Shown here one piece after another: positions 44,648 through 55,717 of a DNA stretch of 60,919 bases. The position numbers and the translations under genes are program-made. Numbering within the stretch: the stretch's first letter is position 1; every line of letters starts with the position of its first letter. The stretch comes from a bacterium. GTDB lineage: Bacteria > UBP6 > UBA1177. The stretch spans positions 1 to 60,919 of the forward strand of contig JAFYIZ010000012.1 in assembly GCA_017538365.1 (NCBI GenBank). Direction: 5' to 3'. The notes beneath the pieces are model-generated. The model was not told the DNA's origin. It did not search any database and saw only the letters and a program-made list of their open reading frames with translations.

Positions 44648-44713
44648 CGCAAAAAAGTCTTCAAGCCTTAAATCAAAACCTTAAAAACAATGTCGGGGAA
44701 AAAAGCGGAAAGG

Positions 44714-44789
44714 TGGTGCCCAGGGACAGAATCGAACTGCCCACACGGGGATTTTCAGTCCCCTGCTCTACCGACTGAGCTACCTGGGC
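44714..44789 (-). tRNA. tRNA-Phe (anticodon GAA), CCA encoded
   Basis: Read on the minus strand, the 76-base RNA has the acceptor arm GCCCAGG / CCTGGGC and the D arm GCTC...GAGC. The anticodon arm is GGGGA-CTGAAAA-TCCCC with anticodon GAA. The T arm is GGCAG-TTCGATT-CTGTC, with discriminator A and encoded CCA. All stems pair, with one G-T pair in the T stem. It lies alone between two + strand genes. Confidence 0.97.
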
Positions 44790-44802
44790 ACCAGCGAGCG
44801 GC

Positions 44803-44830
44803 ATAGTATCCAAAAGCTGATTGATGTCAA
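44803..44830 (-). promoter_or_regulatory. tRNA-Phe promoter
   Basis: On the minus strand TTGACA (44830-44825), 16 bases, TACTAT (44808-44803). The -10 box lies 13 bases upstream of the tRNA 5' end. The consensus -35 and position make this one of the best promoter calls in the window. Confidence 0.6.
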
Positions 44831-44868
44831 GAAAAAAAATCTCAAAAAATTAATTTTATGAATTTTTC

Positions 44869-44877
44869 TGCTATTAT
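44869..44877 (+). promoter_or_regulatory. extended -10 promoter for cvpA-xseA
   Basis: TGCTATTAT (44869-44877) is an extended -10 element 23 bases upstream of the cvpA ATG. It lies close to, and divergent from, the tRNA-Phe promoter. Confidence 0.4.
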
Positions 44878-44900
44878 CACGCGTTTTTAAGGAGGAAGCG

Positions 44901-45371
44901 ATGACTTTGGACATAATTTTTGCGGTTTTTGTTCTGCTTGCAATGCTTGCAGGATATTTAGGCGGCGGTTTCAAGGAAATTTTAAAACTCGTCATCTTCG
45001 TCGTCATCTTTGCCGCGTTCAAAATCCCCTCCCTTGAAAACGCAATGCAGGAACTTGCAGGACCTAGATTTTACACCGCATTTTACGCAGTCTCGTTTGT
45101 TGTCGCATACTTCGTAATCTACAAACTGCTTTTTTTCGCGCTCAGAGACCTCATCAAAGAAAAGGAAGGCGCATTGGGTGCAACAAACAAAACGCTCGGA
45201 ATCATCGTCGGATTTTTCAAGGGAACAGCCGTTCTTTTCGTGATGATCTACATTTTCGATTCCCTTTTAAAGCATAAAATCCTTATCGAACTCAAGCCGT
45301 ACACCGAAGAATCGATCATATACAGCGTGACAAAGATCGTACTCGACAAAACCGGACTTTTTTTCTTTTAG
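44901..45371 (+). CDS. cvpA: CvpA-family membrane protein
   Basis: A 156-residue membrane protein of the CvpA family with four transmembrane helices. The N-terminal LDIIFAVFVLLAMLAGYLGG helix and the central GFFKGTAVLFVMIYI helix fit the family. CvpA was named for colicin V production and affects envelope integrity; its biochemical role is not known. The ATG follows GGAGGAAG. It is 9 bases upstream of xseA and probably co-transcribed. Confidence 0.82.
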   Translation: MTLDIIFAVFVLLAMLAGYLGGGFKEILKLVIFVVIFAAFKIPSLENAMQELAGPRFYTAFYAVSFVVAYFVIYKLLFFALRDLIKEKEGALGATNKTLGIIVGFFKGTAVLFVMIYIFDSLLKHKILIELKPYTEESIIYSVTKIVLDKTGLFFF

Positions 45372-45380
45372 AGGTGAGCA

Positions 45381-46553
45381 ATGCAGGATGTAGTGGTTCC
45401 GGTATCGGCATTTGTTCACGACCTTAAAAACGCGGTCGAAGGGGCTTTCGGCTTTGTCGCTCTGCGCGGCGAGATAACGAACCTGACGCGTGCTTATTCA
45501 GGTCACATCTACTTCACGCTGAAAGATAACAACGCCCAGATCAAGTGCGCCCTTTTCAAAAACCAGCAGAAAATGAACAAAGCCGAGATAAAAAACGATG
45601 CCGAATACGTGGTTTACGGCAGAATTTCGGTCTATGAACCGCGCACCGAGATCACGCTCGTCGCATCTTTGGTCGTTCCTTTCGGCGAAGGTCTGGCTGC
45701 GATGCAGCTTAAAATGCTCAAGGAAAAACTTTCAAAAGAAGGCATTTTCGACGATATCCACAAAAAACCGCTTCCCGAATATCCGGCAGTAATAGGCGTT
45801 GTCACGGCTGAAAGCGGAGCCGCGATACACGACATCATCAGAGTTTCGAGAAAACGCTTCCCGGCTGCGCAGATCGTCCTTTCTCCCGCATTAGTCCAGG
45901 GCAAAGACGCCCATTTGAGCATAATTTCGGCACTTGAAAAACTTTCGGCGCTTGATGAAGTTGAAGTTATCATCATAGGCAGAGGCGGCGGCTCGAAAGA
46001 AGATCTCGATGCATTCAATTCAGAGGATCTGGCTCGCGCCGTCATAAAATGCGAAAAACCGATAGTCAGCGCAGTCGGACACGAGACTGACACATCAATT
46101 CTGGATTTAGCTGCAAGTTTTTCGGTCGCAACACCGAGCGCCGCGGCGGAACTCATCTTCCCAGACAGTTCTGAAATAATGCAGAGCGTGAAAAATTCGG
46201 AAAGGATCATGAAAAAAGAGACTGAAGGGATACTTTTTGCAAAATTCATGCAGCTCGACAACCTCACCCTTTCGCTCAAAAACCCGAAAGAGATCATAAA
46301 TTCGATCCTTCACGACACCGAAAAACTGATGTTCAAAGCAGAAAAAATCTTAAAAGAGTTGATAAACAGGAAAAGCGCGGAACTTTCAGAACTTGAAAAA
46401 AGACTTGAGACAGTCAATCCGCTTTCCCCGCTGCAAAGAGGTTTTGCGATAGTTTCGCAAAACGGAAAAACAATCAAAAAAAGTGTTGAACTTGAGCCGA
46501 AGTTACCCTTTGAAATAAGGTTTGGCGACGGGAAAGTTGAAATTAAGGGTTAA
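45381..46553 (+). CDS. xseA: exodeoxyribonuclease VII large subunit
   Basis: XseA is the large subunit of a single-strand-specific exonuclease used in repair. The 390-residue protein has the N-terminal OB fold (FVALRGEITNLTRAYSGHIY), the catalytic core with VIGVVTAESGAAIHDIIR, EVIIIGRGGGSKEDLDAFN, ISAVGHETD-like VSAVGHETDTSILD and AATPSAAAEL-like VATPSAAAEL, then a coiled coil and a short C-terminal tail. It is shorter than the E. coli protein, mainly in the coiled coil. The small subunit xseB is not adjacent. It meets nrnA tail to tail with no gap. Confidence 0.96.
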   Translation: MQDVVVPVSAFVHDLKNAVEGAFGFVALRGEITNLTRAYSGHIYFTLKDNNAQIKCALFKNQQKMNKAEIKNDAEYVVYGRISVYEPRTEITLVASLVVPFGEGLAAMQLKMLKEKLSKEGIFDDIHKKPLPEYPAVIGVVTAESGAAIHDIIRVSRKRFPAAQIVLSPALVQGKDAHLSIISALEKLSALDEVEVIIIGRGGGSKEDLDAFNSEDLARAVIKCEKPIVSAVGHETDTSILDLAASFSVATPSAAAELIFPDSSEIMQSVKNSERIMKKETEGILFAKFMQLDNLTLSLKNPKEIINSILHDTEKLMFKAEKILKELINRKSAELSELEKRLETVNPLSPLQRGFAIVSQNGKTIKKSVELEPKLPFEIRFGDGKVEIKG

Positions 46554-47522
46554 CTACAGTTCCAGTGTTTCCGCAATTTCGATCACAGCCTTTCTTCCTT
46601 CTTCCAAAGTGCCGTGGAATGTGAATCCGGCTGCATTTTTGTGTCCTCCCCCGCCGAATTTCTGAGCTATCGGGATGCAGTCGATGTCGCCTTTGCTGCG
46701 GACGCTGAATTTCCACAGTTTTCCGGCTTCGACTTCGCGGATGCGGAAGACTATTTTGACGCTGTTTATTCTGCGTATCTCTTCGACAAAAGGATCGATC
46801 TCATCTATTGAAAGGTTGAATCTTTCAAGTTGTTCGAGCGTCGTTTTCAGAAAAACAACTTTGCCGCCGCGGAATTTTTCCATGCTCTGGATGACTTCGG
46901 CAAACATCGCAAACCAGTTTTCGGGGAGAGTTTCAAAAAACTGAGAGCAGAAATCACCGTAATTTATAGTTTCTGCAAGTTCCGAAACGATGAAAAGAGC
47001 CTCTTTGTCGGTGCTTGCATAGCGGAGTCCGCCGGTATCGCCGAAAATTCCGTAGCAGATATCTTCCGCCTCTCCTTTCGTGAGAACGTGACCGATGTTT
47101 TTTGCCCAGCGGTAGACTATAGCGGCAGTCGCGCTCGCACCTTCGTCCGAGACATCGGCATCGTAAAAGCCTTCTTCTTTGTGCCTGTGGTGGTCAAACA
47201 GTATCTTTCTGCTTTTTGAAGCCGACATTTTTGCAAAAAACGCTTCCCCGGTGCGCTCGGGAGCAGCACTGTCTAGTATGAAATAAAGGTCAGGCTCGAA
47301 ATCGGGAACTGTTTCTGTTGCCGAGTCTGAATTTTCCAAAAAAGCACCGTTGTAGGGATATTTGTCGCTGCGGTAAAGCGTGACATCCTTTCCCATCGAT
47401 CTTAAAATCGAGCAGACCGCAAGGGCACTTCCCATGCAGTCGGGATCGGGATTGACGTGACCTGCGACAATAATAGTTTTCGAACTCTTCAAAATTTCAT
47501 TGATTCTGCTGAAATCGCTCAT
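46554..47522 (-). CDS. nrnA: DHH-family bifunctional oligoribonuclease/PAP phosphatase NrnA
   Basis: A 322-residue DHH/DHHA1 phosphoesterase that degrades nanoRNAs and 3'-phosphoadenosine 5'-phosphate. Motifs: HVNPDPDCMGSA (motif I), YFILDSAAPERTG, LFDHHRH (motif III with DHH), GDTGGLRYAS, and the DHHA1 signature GGGGHKNAAGF at the C-terminus. All metal-ligand positions are present. The ATG at 47522 has AGGAGGTA upstream on the minus strand. It is divergent from uvrA. Confidence 0.93.
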   Translation of the reverse strand: MSDFSRINEILKSSKTIIVAGHVNPDPDCMGSALAVCSILRSMGKDVTLYRSDKYPYNGAFLENSDSATETVPDFEPDLYFILDSAAPERTGEAFFAKMSASKSRKILFDHHRHKEEGFYDADVSDEGASATAAIVYRWAKNIGHVLTKGEAEDICYGIFGDTGGLRYASTDKEALFIVSELAETINYGDFCSQFFETLPENWFAMFAEVIQSMEKFRGGKVVFLKTTLEQLERFNLSIDEIDPFVEEIRRINSVKIVFRIREVEAGKLWKFSVRSKGDIDCIPIAQKFGGGGHKNAAGFTFHGTLEEGRKAVIEIAETLEL

Positions 47523-47648
47523 AGTTACCTCCTAAAAAAACGGGGCATTATATTTATTTCCTTTCTGTTGTAAAAAAATCAGGACCGGATTTATCTTGCA
47601 TAATCAGGCGGAAAAAATATAACGAAACCCGATTTTCGGGAGGTAAAA

Positions 47649-50426
47649 ATGCTTCGTTCAATAGTGATAAAAGGTGCGAGACACCACAATCTCAAAAATT
47701 TTGATATCGAAATTCCGCATGAAAAACTGGTCGTCGTAACTGGCGTTTCCGGAAGCGGCAAAACAACGCTCGCATTTGATACGATCTACGCCGAAGGGCA
47801 GCGCAGATACGTCGAAAGCCTTTCGAGTTATGCCAGAATGTTCCTCGAACTTTCGGAAAAACCTGAAGCCGACCTCATTGAAGGTTTGTCGCCGTCTATC
47901 GCGATACAGCAGCGCGGTCTCAACGCAAGTCCACGTTCGATTGTCGGAACTACGACCGAAATTTATGACTATATGCGTCTTCTTTTCGCCCGTGCCGGCA
48001 AAGTCCACTGTCACAACTGCGGCCGCGAGATAACGAAAACTCCGGCAAACAAGATCGTCGAGCTCATCCTGAACAAGACAGGCAAAAAAATTCTGATTTT
48101 GTCTCCGGTAGTAAGCGGCAGAAAAGGAACTTACGAAAAACTTTTCGAAGACTTGAACAAAGAAGGCTATCTCCGCATAATCATTGACGGAACAGAATAC
48201 AGGCTCGATGAAGAGATGCCGAAATTGGACAAGTTCAAAAAGCACGACATCAATCTTGTCGTCGACAGGCTTGCGATAAAGCCCGAAACAGACGCAGTGC
48301 GCGTTCAGGCCTCGGTCGAAACGGCTCTCAAAAAGGGAAACGGCAAAGTCATCGTCAAGGAACTCGACGGAGAAGAAAAACTTTTCAGCGAAAATTTCGC
48401 ATGTCCCTACTGCGACATCTACTACGACGAGATCGAACCGCGAACATTTTCTTTCAACAATCCGGCTGGATCATGCCCCGAATGCAGCGGACTCGGGACG
48501 CGGACTTACATGGACCCGAACAAAATCCTTGTCGATCCGTCGCAACCCGTCAACAAAGCGTTTCCCGACCTCTGGGCTTTCACAAAATTCACGCTGAAAC
48601 AGGTGATCGAACACTACGGCGAAAACCCGAAACTCCCATTCAACAAACTCTCTCCCAAAGTGCAGAACGCCGTTCTCTACGGCTCTGACGAAGAGATCGA
48701 CTTCAGCATAAAGACAAGCAATGTGAGACACAACTTCACGAAAAAATATGAAGGTATCGTCCCTTCGCTCGAACGCCGCTGGAAAGAGACTGAATCTGAT
48801 GCGGTGCGCGAAGAGCTGATGAATTTTTTAGCCGAAGGAGTCTGCCCCGAGTGCGGAGGAAAAAGGCTCAGCAAAAAGGCGCTTTCTGTCACTGTCGGCG
48901 GCATGAATATTTTTGAAATGTGCGAACTTCCGGTGCGCGAGCTTTCCGAAAAACTCTCCGATGACTCATTTTTCGGATTCACCGATTTCGAGCGCGAAGT
49001 CGCGGCAAAACCGCTGAAAGAGATCCGCTCACGCCTTAAATTTCTCGATTCGGTCGGCTTGGGATATCTCACACTCAACCGCAAGACGAACTCGCTTTCG
49101 GGCGGAGAAGCGCAGAGGATAAACCTTGCAAGCCAGATCGGTTCTGCTCTTACCGGAGTCACCTACGTTCTCGATGAACCGAGCATCGGACTTCACCCGA
49201 ACGATACGGATAAACTTGTAAATTTACTTAAGAATCTCAGAGATATCGGAAACAATGTGATCGTTGTAGAACACGACCGCGAAATAATCGAAGCGGCAGA
49301 TTTTCTTGTCGATTTAGGACCGGGAGCGGGCGAAAAAGGGGGAGAACTTCTTTTTGCCGGCGTTTCGAAAGAGATACTCAACGTCAAAAATTCGCTCACA
49401 GCCGACTATTTAAGCGGCAGAAAAGTGATAGAAGTTCCGAAAACACGCAGAAAACCGACCGGCTGGATCACGCTTTCGGGAGTCACAACAAACAACCTGC
49501 AGAATGTTACGGCAAAGATCCCGCTCGGCGTTCTCTGCTCGGTCACGGGAGTTTCGGGAAGCGGAAAGAGCTCGCTTGTCATGGAGACTCTCATCCCGGC
49601 ATTAAAAAAGGAGGATGCGCCATTCAAATCGATAAAGATCGACGGAAAGATCGATGAACTTATCGAGATCGACCAGTCGCCTATCGGCAGGACTCCGAGA
49701 TCGAATCCGGCAACTTACGTGGGACTTTTCGGCTATATCCGCGACATCTTTGCGGCAATGCCCGAATCGAAGGCACGCGGTTACAAGGCGAGCCGTTTTT
49801 CCTTCAACGTAAAAGGAGGCAGATGCGAAACGTGCCAGGGAGCCGGTATCATCAAGATCGAGATGAATTTCATGCCGAATACCTTCGTCAAATGCCCTGA
49901 CTGCGGCGGAAAGCGCTTCAGCGACGAAACTCTGCAGGTAAAATTCAAAGGTTACGACATCCACGACATTCTTGAAACAGATGTTGCAAAAGCGGCTGAA
50001 ATTTTCGCGCCGTTCCCTGCGATAAAGCGCAAACTCGACCTTTTGAACTCTATCGGACTCGGTTACATCAAGCTGGGACAACCAGCACACACACTTTCGG
50101 GCGGAGAAGCGCAGCGGATAAAACTTGCCGAAGAACTTTCAAAAAAACGCTCCGACAGCTCGATCTACATCCTCGACGAACCGACGACCGGACTCCACTT
50201 TGACGACGTGAAAAAGCTCATAGCGATCCTCAACCAGCTTGTCAACAAAGGTTCGACCGTGATCGTAATCGAGCACAACCTCGACATAATCAAATCGTCG
50301 GACTATATTATTGATATCGGCCCGGAAGGAGGCGACCGGGGCGGAAAAATCGTTGCGGCAGGAACTCCTGAAGAAGTCATGAAGTGCAAGGATTCCTTAA
50401 CCGGAAAGTGGCTTAAAACGCTATAA
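47649..50426 (+). CDS. uvrA: excinuclease ABC subunit UvrA
   Basis: UvrA is the damage-sensing ATPase of nucleotide excision repair. The 925-residue protein has two ABC ATPase halves, each with Walker A (GVSGSGKTT near 37-45 and GVSGSGKSS near 638), the signature LSGGEAQRI twice, and Walker B with the LDEPS and LDEPT motifs. Zinc-binding Cys sets are seen in CPYC...[12 protein letters not shown] and CETCQGAG...CPDCGGKR. Length is normal. The ATG follows GGGAGGT. It is the last gene before the ATPase operon. Confidence 0.99.
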   Translation: MLRSIVIKGARHHNLKNFDIEIPHEKLVVVTGVSGSGKTTLAFDTIYAEGQRRYVESLSSYARMFLELSEKPEADLIEGLSPSIAIQQRGLNASPRSIVGTTTEIYDYMRLLFARAGKVHCHNCGREITKTPANKIVELILNKTGKKILILSPVVSGRKGTYEKLFEDLNKEGYLRIIIDGTEYRLDEEMPKLDKFKKHDINLVVDRLAIKPETDAVRVQASVETALKKGNGKVIVKELDGEEKLFSENFACPYCDIYYDEIEPRTFSFNNPAGSCPECSGLGTRTYMDPNKILVDPSQPVNKAFPDLWAFTKFTLKQVIEHYGENPKLPFNKLSPKVQNAVLYGSDEEIDFSIKTSNVRHNFTKKYEGIVPSLERRWKETESDAVREELMNFLAEGVCPECGGKRLSKKALSVTVGGMNIFEMCELPVRELSEKLSDDSFFGFTDFEREVAAKPLKEIRSRLKFLDSVGLGYLTLNRKTNSLSGGEAQRINLASQIGSALTGVTYVLDEPSIGLHPNDTDKLVNLLKNLRDIGNNVIVVEHDREIIEAADFLVDLGPGAGEKGGELLFAGVSKEILNVKNSLTADYLSGRKVIEVPKTRRKPTGWITLSGVTTNNLQNVTAKIPLGVLCSVTGVSGSGKSSLVMETLIPALKKEDAPFKSIKIDGKIDELIEIDQSPIGRTPRSNPATYVGLFGYIRDIFAAMPESKARGYKASRFSFNVKGGRCETCQGAGIIKIEMNFMPNTFVKCPDCGGKRFSDETLQVKFKGYDIHDILETDVAKAAEIFAPFPAIKRKLDLLNSIGLGYIKLGQPAHTLSGGEAQRIKLAEELSKKRSDSSIYILDEPTTGLHFDDVKKLIAILNQLVNKGSTVIVIEHNLDIIKSSDYIIDIGPEGGDRGGKIVAAGTPEEVMKCKDSLTGKWLKTL

Positions 50427-50469
50427 AATTTTCACATTTTATTTAACAATTTCAGCATTTTTCTTTTAT

Positions 50470-50497
50470 TTGACTTTTATACTCCCCACAATAAGAT
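50470..50497 (+). promoter_or_regulatory. candidate promoter of the V-type ATPase operon
   Basis: TTGACT (50470-50475), 16 bases, TAAGAT (50492-50497), 50 bases before the subunit E ATG at 50548. Confidence 0.45.
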
Positions 50498-50547
50498 ACC
50501 GCCGTTGAATTGCTTGAATGTGTTTAAACATAATTTTGGAGGCTAAA

Positions 50548-51180
50548 ATGAGCGAAACTCAGAACACGAAACTCAATGTCACGGACAGCAAAATCAAGGA
50601 TATCACCGATTTCCTGAAGTCTTCCGTTCTTGAACCTGCCGAACAGGAAAAAGAGACTATCATCAAAGACGCTAAAGCCGAGGCTGCAAAAATCGTTTCC
50701 GATGCAAAAAAAGAGGCGGAGTCGATAATCGAAAACGCAAAAAAAGAGGCCGAAACTATGAAACACAATACCGAATCGGCTCTTAAGATCGCGGCGAAAC
50801 AGTCTGTAGACAAGCTGAAACTCACACTTGAAAAAGAGGTTCTCAACGCGGCTGTCGCGGCTCCGGTAAAAGAGGCTATGACGAGCGAAACGCTCATTAA
50901 AGAGTTCGTTTCGGAGTTCCTTAAAATATATGCCGACAAAGGTTCTTTCGCAATCGAACTTCCGGCTGCACTCAAGGAAAAACTTGCCGCTTACACAAAT
51001 TCGCAGATTCAGGCGCTTGCTGCGAAAGGGATCAAACTCGGCGACGAAACGCTTCCGAGCGGATTTGCAGTCAAAGCTGCTGACGGCGCACTCCGCTACG
51101 ATTTTACCGACGAATCGGTTACAGAACTGCTTACTGAATACATCAGACCTGAACTCAGAAAAGCACTGTTTTCGAAATAG
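50548..51180 (+). CDS. ntpE: V/A-type ATPase subunit E
   Basis: A 210-residue stalk protein. The N-terminal half is a long coiled coil of Lys/Glu/Ala repeats (EAAKIVSDAKKEAESIIENA), which forms the peripheral stator, and the C-terminal part is the globular E domain. The frame is open from 50518; ATG 50548 is chosen because TGGAGG precedes it. First gene of the operon; the usual partner subunit G is absent, as in other bacterial operons of this layout. Confidence 0.85.
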   Translation: MSETQNTKLNVTDSKIKDITDFLKSSVLEPAEQEKETIIKDAKAEAAKIVSDAKKEAESIIENAKKEAETMKHNTESALKIAAKQSVDKLKLTLEKEVLNAAVAAPVKEAMTSETLIKEFVSEFLKIYADKGSFAIELPAALKEKLAAYTNSQIQALAAKGIKLGDETLPSGFAVKAADGALRYDFTDESVTELLTEYIRPELRKALFSK

Positions 51181-51194
51181 CGGGGTGATTAAGC

Positions 51195-52019
51195 ATGAAG
51201 TTTAATCACTACACGATAGCCGCTCTGCCGCAGCTCAGCTGGGACAGCGATCTTCCATGCACGCTGGCGGAGCTGCTTGAAGAGTTCGATATGCAGCTGG
51301 AACCTTTGAAAGAGGGTATCAGCCGTATCCTTCTTCTCGACGACCTTAAAAATATGGAACTTCTGATAAAATCGAAGCTCGATCCTTCGGAAAACGCCGA
51401 TCCCGCCAAAATCGATTTTTACCGTGCAGGACTTACAAAGCCTGAAGAGATCGAACTTTTTATCGAAGATCCAAGACGAAACGCTCCGGACTATTATCCT
51501 GAATTTATTGAAGATTTCTTTGAAGAAAGGAAGACGAACGAAGAGCGTTCGAAATATTTCGAAGAGCTTTACATAAGCTACTACCGCTGGATCGCAGAAA
51601 GCAAAAACAGATTTCTTGCGCGTTACGGCGAAAGCATGCTCACTCTCTGCACTGTCATTTCGGCGCTCAGAATGATGAAAAGCGGTGCCGACCTCGACAA
51701 AAACCTGAAAGGCGACGGCGATGCGGTTAAAATCATTCTCGAAAACAGAAACAATGCAGATCTGGGGCTTAAAGGCTACTTCCCGGAAGTTGTTGATGTC
51801 GTTGCACTTTTTGACAAAAGCAAAACTCCTGACGAAGTTGAAAAGGAGCTTGACAAAATCCGTTTTGCCCTTCTTGAAGAAGTCGGTCAGGAGAAACCTT
51901 TCGCAGACCACATCATTTACGGCTACATCATCGGTTTCCAGCTTAAAGACCGCTGGATGACGCAGAGCGATGAGGCGGGAATGGAAATACTCGAGAACAT
52001 AATTAAAGGAAATTATTGA
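51195..52019 (+). CDS. DUF2764 family protein of V-type ATPase operons
   Basis: A 274-residue cytosolic, mostly helical protein. Members of DUF2764 are found between the E and A genes of bacterial V-type ATPase operons, as here, and occupy the place where subunit C (central stalk) would be expected. The N-terminus YTIAALPQLSWD and the KSGADLDKNLKGDGD segment fit this. That it replaces subunit C is plausible by position but inferred. The start ATG is 14 bases after ntpE with GGGGTG upstream. Confidence 0.85.
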   Translation: MKFNHYTIAALPQLSWDSDLPCTLAELLEEFDMQLEPLKEGISRILLLDDLKNMELLIKSKLDPSENADPAKIDFYRAGLTKPEEIELFIEDPRRNAPDYYPEFIEDFFEERKTNEERSKYFEELYISYYRWIAESKNRFLARYGESMLTLCTVISALRMMKSGADLDKNLKGDGDAVKIILENRNNADLGLKGYFPEVVDVVALFDKSKTPDEVEKELDKIRFALLEEVGQEKPFADHIIYGYIIGFQLKDRWMTQSDEAGMEILENIIKGNY

Positions 52020-52032
52020 TAGGAGACTGCAA

Positions 52033-53784
52033 ATGGATGAAAAAACCAAAGGAATAATCATTGCGGCGCAGGGCAACCTTGTCACCGTAAGATTCGACGG
52101 AACGATCCGTCAGAACGAAGTTGTTTTCGTCAAAACCGGCGGACAGTCGCTCAAAGGCGAGGTCATCGAGATCAACGGAAACGAAGCGAAAGTTCAGATT
52201 TTCGAGCCGACTGACGGTATCAGATACGGCGACGAGGTCGTTTTCGAGAAAGACCTTCTCTCCGTCGAACTCGGACCGGGACTTCTGAAAAGAGTCTTCG
52301 ACGGTCTTCAGAATCCTCTTGAAGATATCGCGGAAGCTGCCGGTTACTTCCTCAAAAGAGGCATTTACCTTCCTCCGCTTCCGAGAAACATCAAATGGCA
52401 GTGGAATCCTACGGCTAAAGTGGGCGATGTCGTCTACAGAGCACATTTCCTCGGCTGGGTTCCAGAAGAGAACATCAAGCACCAGATCATGGTTCCCTTC
52501 AACTTCATCGGCAAAGGTATCGTAAAATCGATAGCGGCTCCCGGCGAATACACAGTCGAGCAGGAAATCGCGAAGATTGAAGACGAGAAAGGAAACGTCC
52601 GCTCGGTCAACATGATAAATATGTGGCCTGCTAAATTCGCGCTCCGCTTCGGAGAAAGACTCCTTCCGACCGAACAGCTCGTCACTTCGCAGCGCATCAT
52701 CGACGGTCCCTTCCCAGTAGCAAAAGGCGGAACGTTCTGCACTCCCGGACCTTTCGGCGCAGGAAAAACAGTCCTTCAGCACCAGATTTCAAAATATGCA
52801 ACTACTCAGATAGTCATCATCGTCGCATGCGGCGAGCGTGCAGGTGAAGTTGTTGAAATTCTTCGTGAATTTCCGCACCTCGACGACCCGCAGACGGGAA
52901 AGAAACTTATGGACAGAACCTGCATCATCTGCAACACTTCATCAATGCCCGTTGCAGCTCGTGAAAGCTCGATTTACATGGGTGTTGCTATCGCAGAATA
53001 CTACAGACAGATGGGTATCGACTGCCTTCTTCTCGCTGATTCGACTTCGAGATGGGCACAGGCTCTCCGCGAAATGTCGGGAAGACTTGAGGAGATCCCG
53101 GGCGAAGAAGCATTCCCGGCTTACCTGGCATCACGAATCTCGGAACTTTACGAGAGAGCCGGCGTCATCAAACTTTACAACGGTGAGCAGGGTTCGCTCA
53201 CTATCGGCGGCTCGGTAAGCCCCGCAGGCGGTAACTTCGAAGAGCCCGTAACCCTTTCGACTCTCGCAGTCGTCGGCTGCTTCTTAGGCCTCAGCAGACA
53301 GAGATCTGACGCAAGAAGATTCCCGGCTATCGATCCTCTCATCAGCTGGTCGAAATACGGCGAAAGATTTGCGGCTCACGGCGACGAGAAAATGAAAGAA
53401 AGAATAAAGATCATCGAAAAAGCTCAGAAAATGATCATCGAAAGCGACGATATCGGCAAAAAGATGTCGGTCGTCGGCGAAGAAGGTATCAGTATTGACG
53501 ATATGGTCGTCTACCTCAAAGGCGAATTTTACGACGCAGTTTATCTCCAGCAGAACGCTTACGACAAGGTCGATACTGCAACGAGCATGGACAGGCAGAA
53601 CGAGCAGCTCGGCATCATTTCGAAAGTCCTCGACAAGAATTTCAAGTTCGACGACAGGGAAAAGGCGAGAAACTACTTCCTCGACCTCACCGACAAGATA
53701 ATCCAGCTCAACTACCTGCCTCGCGAGGCTTCGATCTACGGCGAAAAGAAACAGGAAATACTCAACATGATCGAGGGGGAATAA
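52033..53784 (+). CDS. ntpA: V/A-type ATPase catalytic subunit A
   Basis: The catalytic subunit, 583 residues. It has the N-terminal barrel, the non-homologous insert domain, the Walker A GPFGAGKT (about 239-246), the Walker B region [19 protein letters not shown] and the [14 protein letters not shown] segment. It hydrolyses or makes ATP in the A3B3 head. The ATG follows AGGAGA. The gene ends 1 base before ntpB. Confidence 0.98.
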   Translation: MDEKTKGIIIAAQGNLVTVRFDGTIRQNEVVFVKTGGQSLKGEVIEINGNEAKVQIFEPTDGIRYGDEVVFEKDLLSVELGPGLLKRVFDGLQNPLEDIAEAAGYFLKRGIYLPPLPRNIKWQWNPTAKVGDVVYRAHFLGWVPEENIKHQIMVPFNFIGKGIVKSIAAPGEYTVEQEIAKIEDEKGNVRSVNMINMWPAKFALRFGERLLPTEQLVTSQRIIDGPFPVAKGGTFCTPGPFGAGKTVLQHQISKYATTQIVIIVACGERAGEVVEILREFPHLDDPQTGKKLMDRTCIICNTSSMPVAARESSIYMGVAIAEYYRQMGIDCLLLADSTSRWAQALREMSGRLEEIPGEEAFPAYLASRISELYERAGVIKLYNGEQGSLTIGGSVSPAGGNFEEPVTLSTLAVVGCFLGLSRQRSDARRFPAIDPLISWSKYGERFAAHGDEKMKERIKIIEKAQKMIIESDDIGKKMSVVGEEGISIDDMVVYLKGEFYDAVYLQQNAYDKVDTATSMDRQNEQLGIISKVLDKNFKFDDREKARNYFLDLTDKIIQLNYLPREASIYGEKKQEILNMIEGE

Positions 53785-53785
53785 G

Positions 53786-55090
53786 ATGGTAAAGACATAC
53801 AACCGAATTGAAAGGATCAAAGGAAGTATCGCTCAGGTAAAGGCCGAAGGCGTTATGCTCGGCGAACTTGCCCAGATCAAAATGAGCGATGGAAGATCGA
53901 CTTTGGGTCAGGTAATCGGCTTCAACGGCGACAGAGTCAGCCTTCAGATCTTTGCCGGAACGAAAGGTGTCGGCACAGGCGACCAGATCCGCTTTTTGAG
54001 CAAACCGATGCAGGTAAACTGCGGCGAAAGCATGCTCGGTCGTGTTTTCAACGGCAGCGGCGAACCGATCGACAACGGCCCCGAGATCATGGCTGAAAAG
54101 GTCGATATCGGCGGTCCTTCGTTCAACCCGTCGAAAAGAATCGTCCCAAAGAGATTCGTCCGTACCAACATCCCGATGATTGATATGTTCAATGCGCTCG
54201 TCATCAGCCAGAAGATTCCTATTTTCTCGATCTCAGGTGAGCCCTACAACGAACTTCTGGCACGAATCGCAAGCCAGACAGATGCCGACATCATCATTCT
54301 GGGCGGCATGGGTCTCAAATTCGACGACTACCAGTTCTTCAAAGACTACTTCACTAGAACGGGCGCGATGGAAAAGACTTCGATGTTCATCCACCTCGCT
54401 TCAGACCCGGTCGTTGAGTGCGTCCTCGTTCCTGATATGGCTCTTGCCGCTGCGGAACAGTTCGCGATCAAAGACAAAAACGTCCTCGTTCTTCTTACCG
54501 ATATGACTTCTTTCAGCGACTCGCTCAAAGAGATCTCGATCTCCATGAATATGGTTCCCTCGAACCGTGGTTATCCGGGTTCGCTCTATTCCGACCTTGC
54601 TTCGAGATACGAAAAGGCGGTCGATATCGAAGGTTCGGGCTCGATCACGATCATCGCGGTCACGACGATGCCAGGAAACGACGTAACGCATCCGGTTCCC
54701 GACAACACGGGATACATCACGGAAGGCCAGTTCTACCTTCACGGCGGAAGAATCGACCCGTTCGGTTCGCTCAGCCGTCTTAAACAGCAGGTCATGGGTA
54801 AGGTCACGAGAGAAGACCACGGCGACCTTGCAAACGCGATGATCAGACTTTACGCCGATGCGAAAAAGGCGCGTGACAGAGAGTCGATGGGTTTCAGACT
54901 TTCGGGCTGGGATAAAAAACTTCTCGCTTACGCCGAGACCTTCGAAAAGAAGATGATGGACCTTCAGGTCAACCTCGACATCGAAGAGCAGCTCGACCTC
55001 GGCTGGACGATCCTCGCACAGTGCTTCGACAGAAACGAAACAGGTCTTAAAAACACGTGGATTGAGAAATACGGTAAATGGGATAAGTAA
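53786..55090 (+). CDS. ntpB: V/A-type ATPase regulatory subunit B
   Basis: A 434-residue non-catalytic head subunit. It has the family pattern [53 protein letters not shown] and the [14 protein letters not shown] motif. It lacks a Walker A, as expected, since it binds but does not hydrolyse nucleotide. It starts 1 base after ntpA and abuts ntpD. Length is near the family norm (about 430-465). Confidence 0.98.
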   Translation: MVKTYNRIERIKGSIAQVKAEGVMLGELAQIKMSDGRSTLGQVIGFNGDRVSLQIFAGTKGVGTGDQIRFLSKPMQVNCGESMLGRVFNGSGEPIDNGPEIMAEKVDIGGPSFNPSKRIVPKRFVRTNIPMIDMFNALVISQKIPIFSISGEPYNELLARIASQTDADIIILGGMGLKFDDYQFFKDYFTRTGAMEKTSMFIHLASDPVVECVLVPDMALAAAEQFAIKDKNVLVLLTDMTSFSDSLKEISISMNMVPSNRGYPGSLYSDLASRYEKAVDIEGSGSITIIAVTTMPGNDVTHPVPDNTGYITEGQFYLHGGRIDPFGSLSRLKQQVMGKVTREDHGDLANAMIRLYADAKKARDRESMGFRLSGWDKKLLAYAETFEKKMMDLQVNLDIEEQLDLGWTILAQCFDRNETGLKNTWIEKYGKWDK

Positions 55091-55717
55091 ATGGCAACAA
55101 TAAAACTCAACAAAACAGAGCTGAAAACTCAGAAAAACCTTCTGGCGCAGCTCAGCAAATACCTTCCCACGCTCCAGCTCAAAAAGCAGCAGCTCCAGGC
55201 GGAAGTCGAAAACTCCCGTAACATGGCGGCTGAAGTCGAGGCTGAGATCGATAAAAGGAAGAAATTTGTCGCAAAATGGGCGGCATTGCTCAGCCAGAAG
55301 CTCACTCTAAACATTTATCAGCTTGTTGCAGTTGACGAAATTGTCACCGAAACCGAAAATATTGCCGGAGTTGATGTCAGAGTCTTCAAAGACGTGAAGT
55401 TCAAACCGTTTGAATATTCGTTTTTTGAAAAGCCGATCTGGCTTGACAAAGCTTTTGAAGAACTCCGCGCGATAGCTGCCGAAAGGGAAAAACTGAAAAT
55501 CGTCAGAGAGCGGTTCGACGTTCTTTCGGAAGAGCTTAGACAAACAAGCATCAAGGTAAATCTTTTTGAAAAGAGAAAGATTCCGGAGTGCAAGGAAAAC
55601 ATCAAAAAAATCTCCATTTTCCTCGGTGATCAGGAAATTGCGGCAATCTGCAACGCCAAAATCGCGAAAGACAAGCTTAAGAGAAAAGACGAACAGCAGT
55701 TCGCGGAGGCGGTGTAA
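55091..55717 (+). CDS. ntpD: V/A-type ATPase subunit D
   Basis: A 208-residue central-shaft subunit. It is almost entirely helical and coiled coil (LNKTELKTQKNLLAQLSKYL near the start, KLKIVRERFDVLSEELRQTS-like region later), consistent with the rotor axle. Its start directly follows the ntpB stop, and its stop directly precedes the ntpI start. No separate subunit F gene exists in the operon. Confidence 0.9.
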   Translation: MATIKLNKTELKTQKNLLAQLSKYLPTLQLKKQQLQAEVENSRNMAAEVEAEIDKRKKFVAKWAALLSQKLTLNIYQLVAVDEIVTETENIAGVDVRVFKDVKFKPFEYSFFEKPIWLDKAFEELRAIAAEREKLKIVRERFDVLSEELRQTSIKVNLFEKRKIPECKENIKKISIFLGDQEIAAICNAKIAKDKLKRKDEQQFAEAV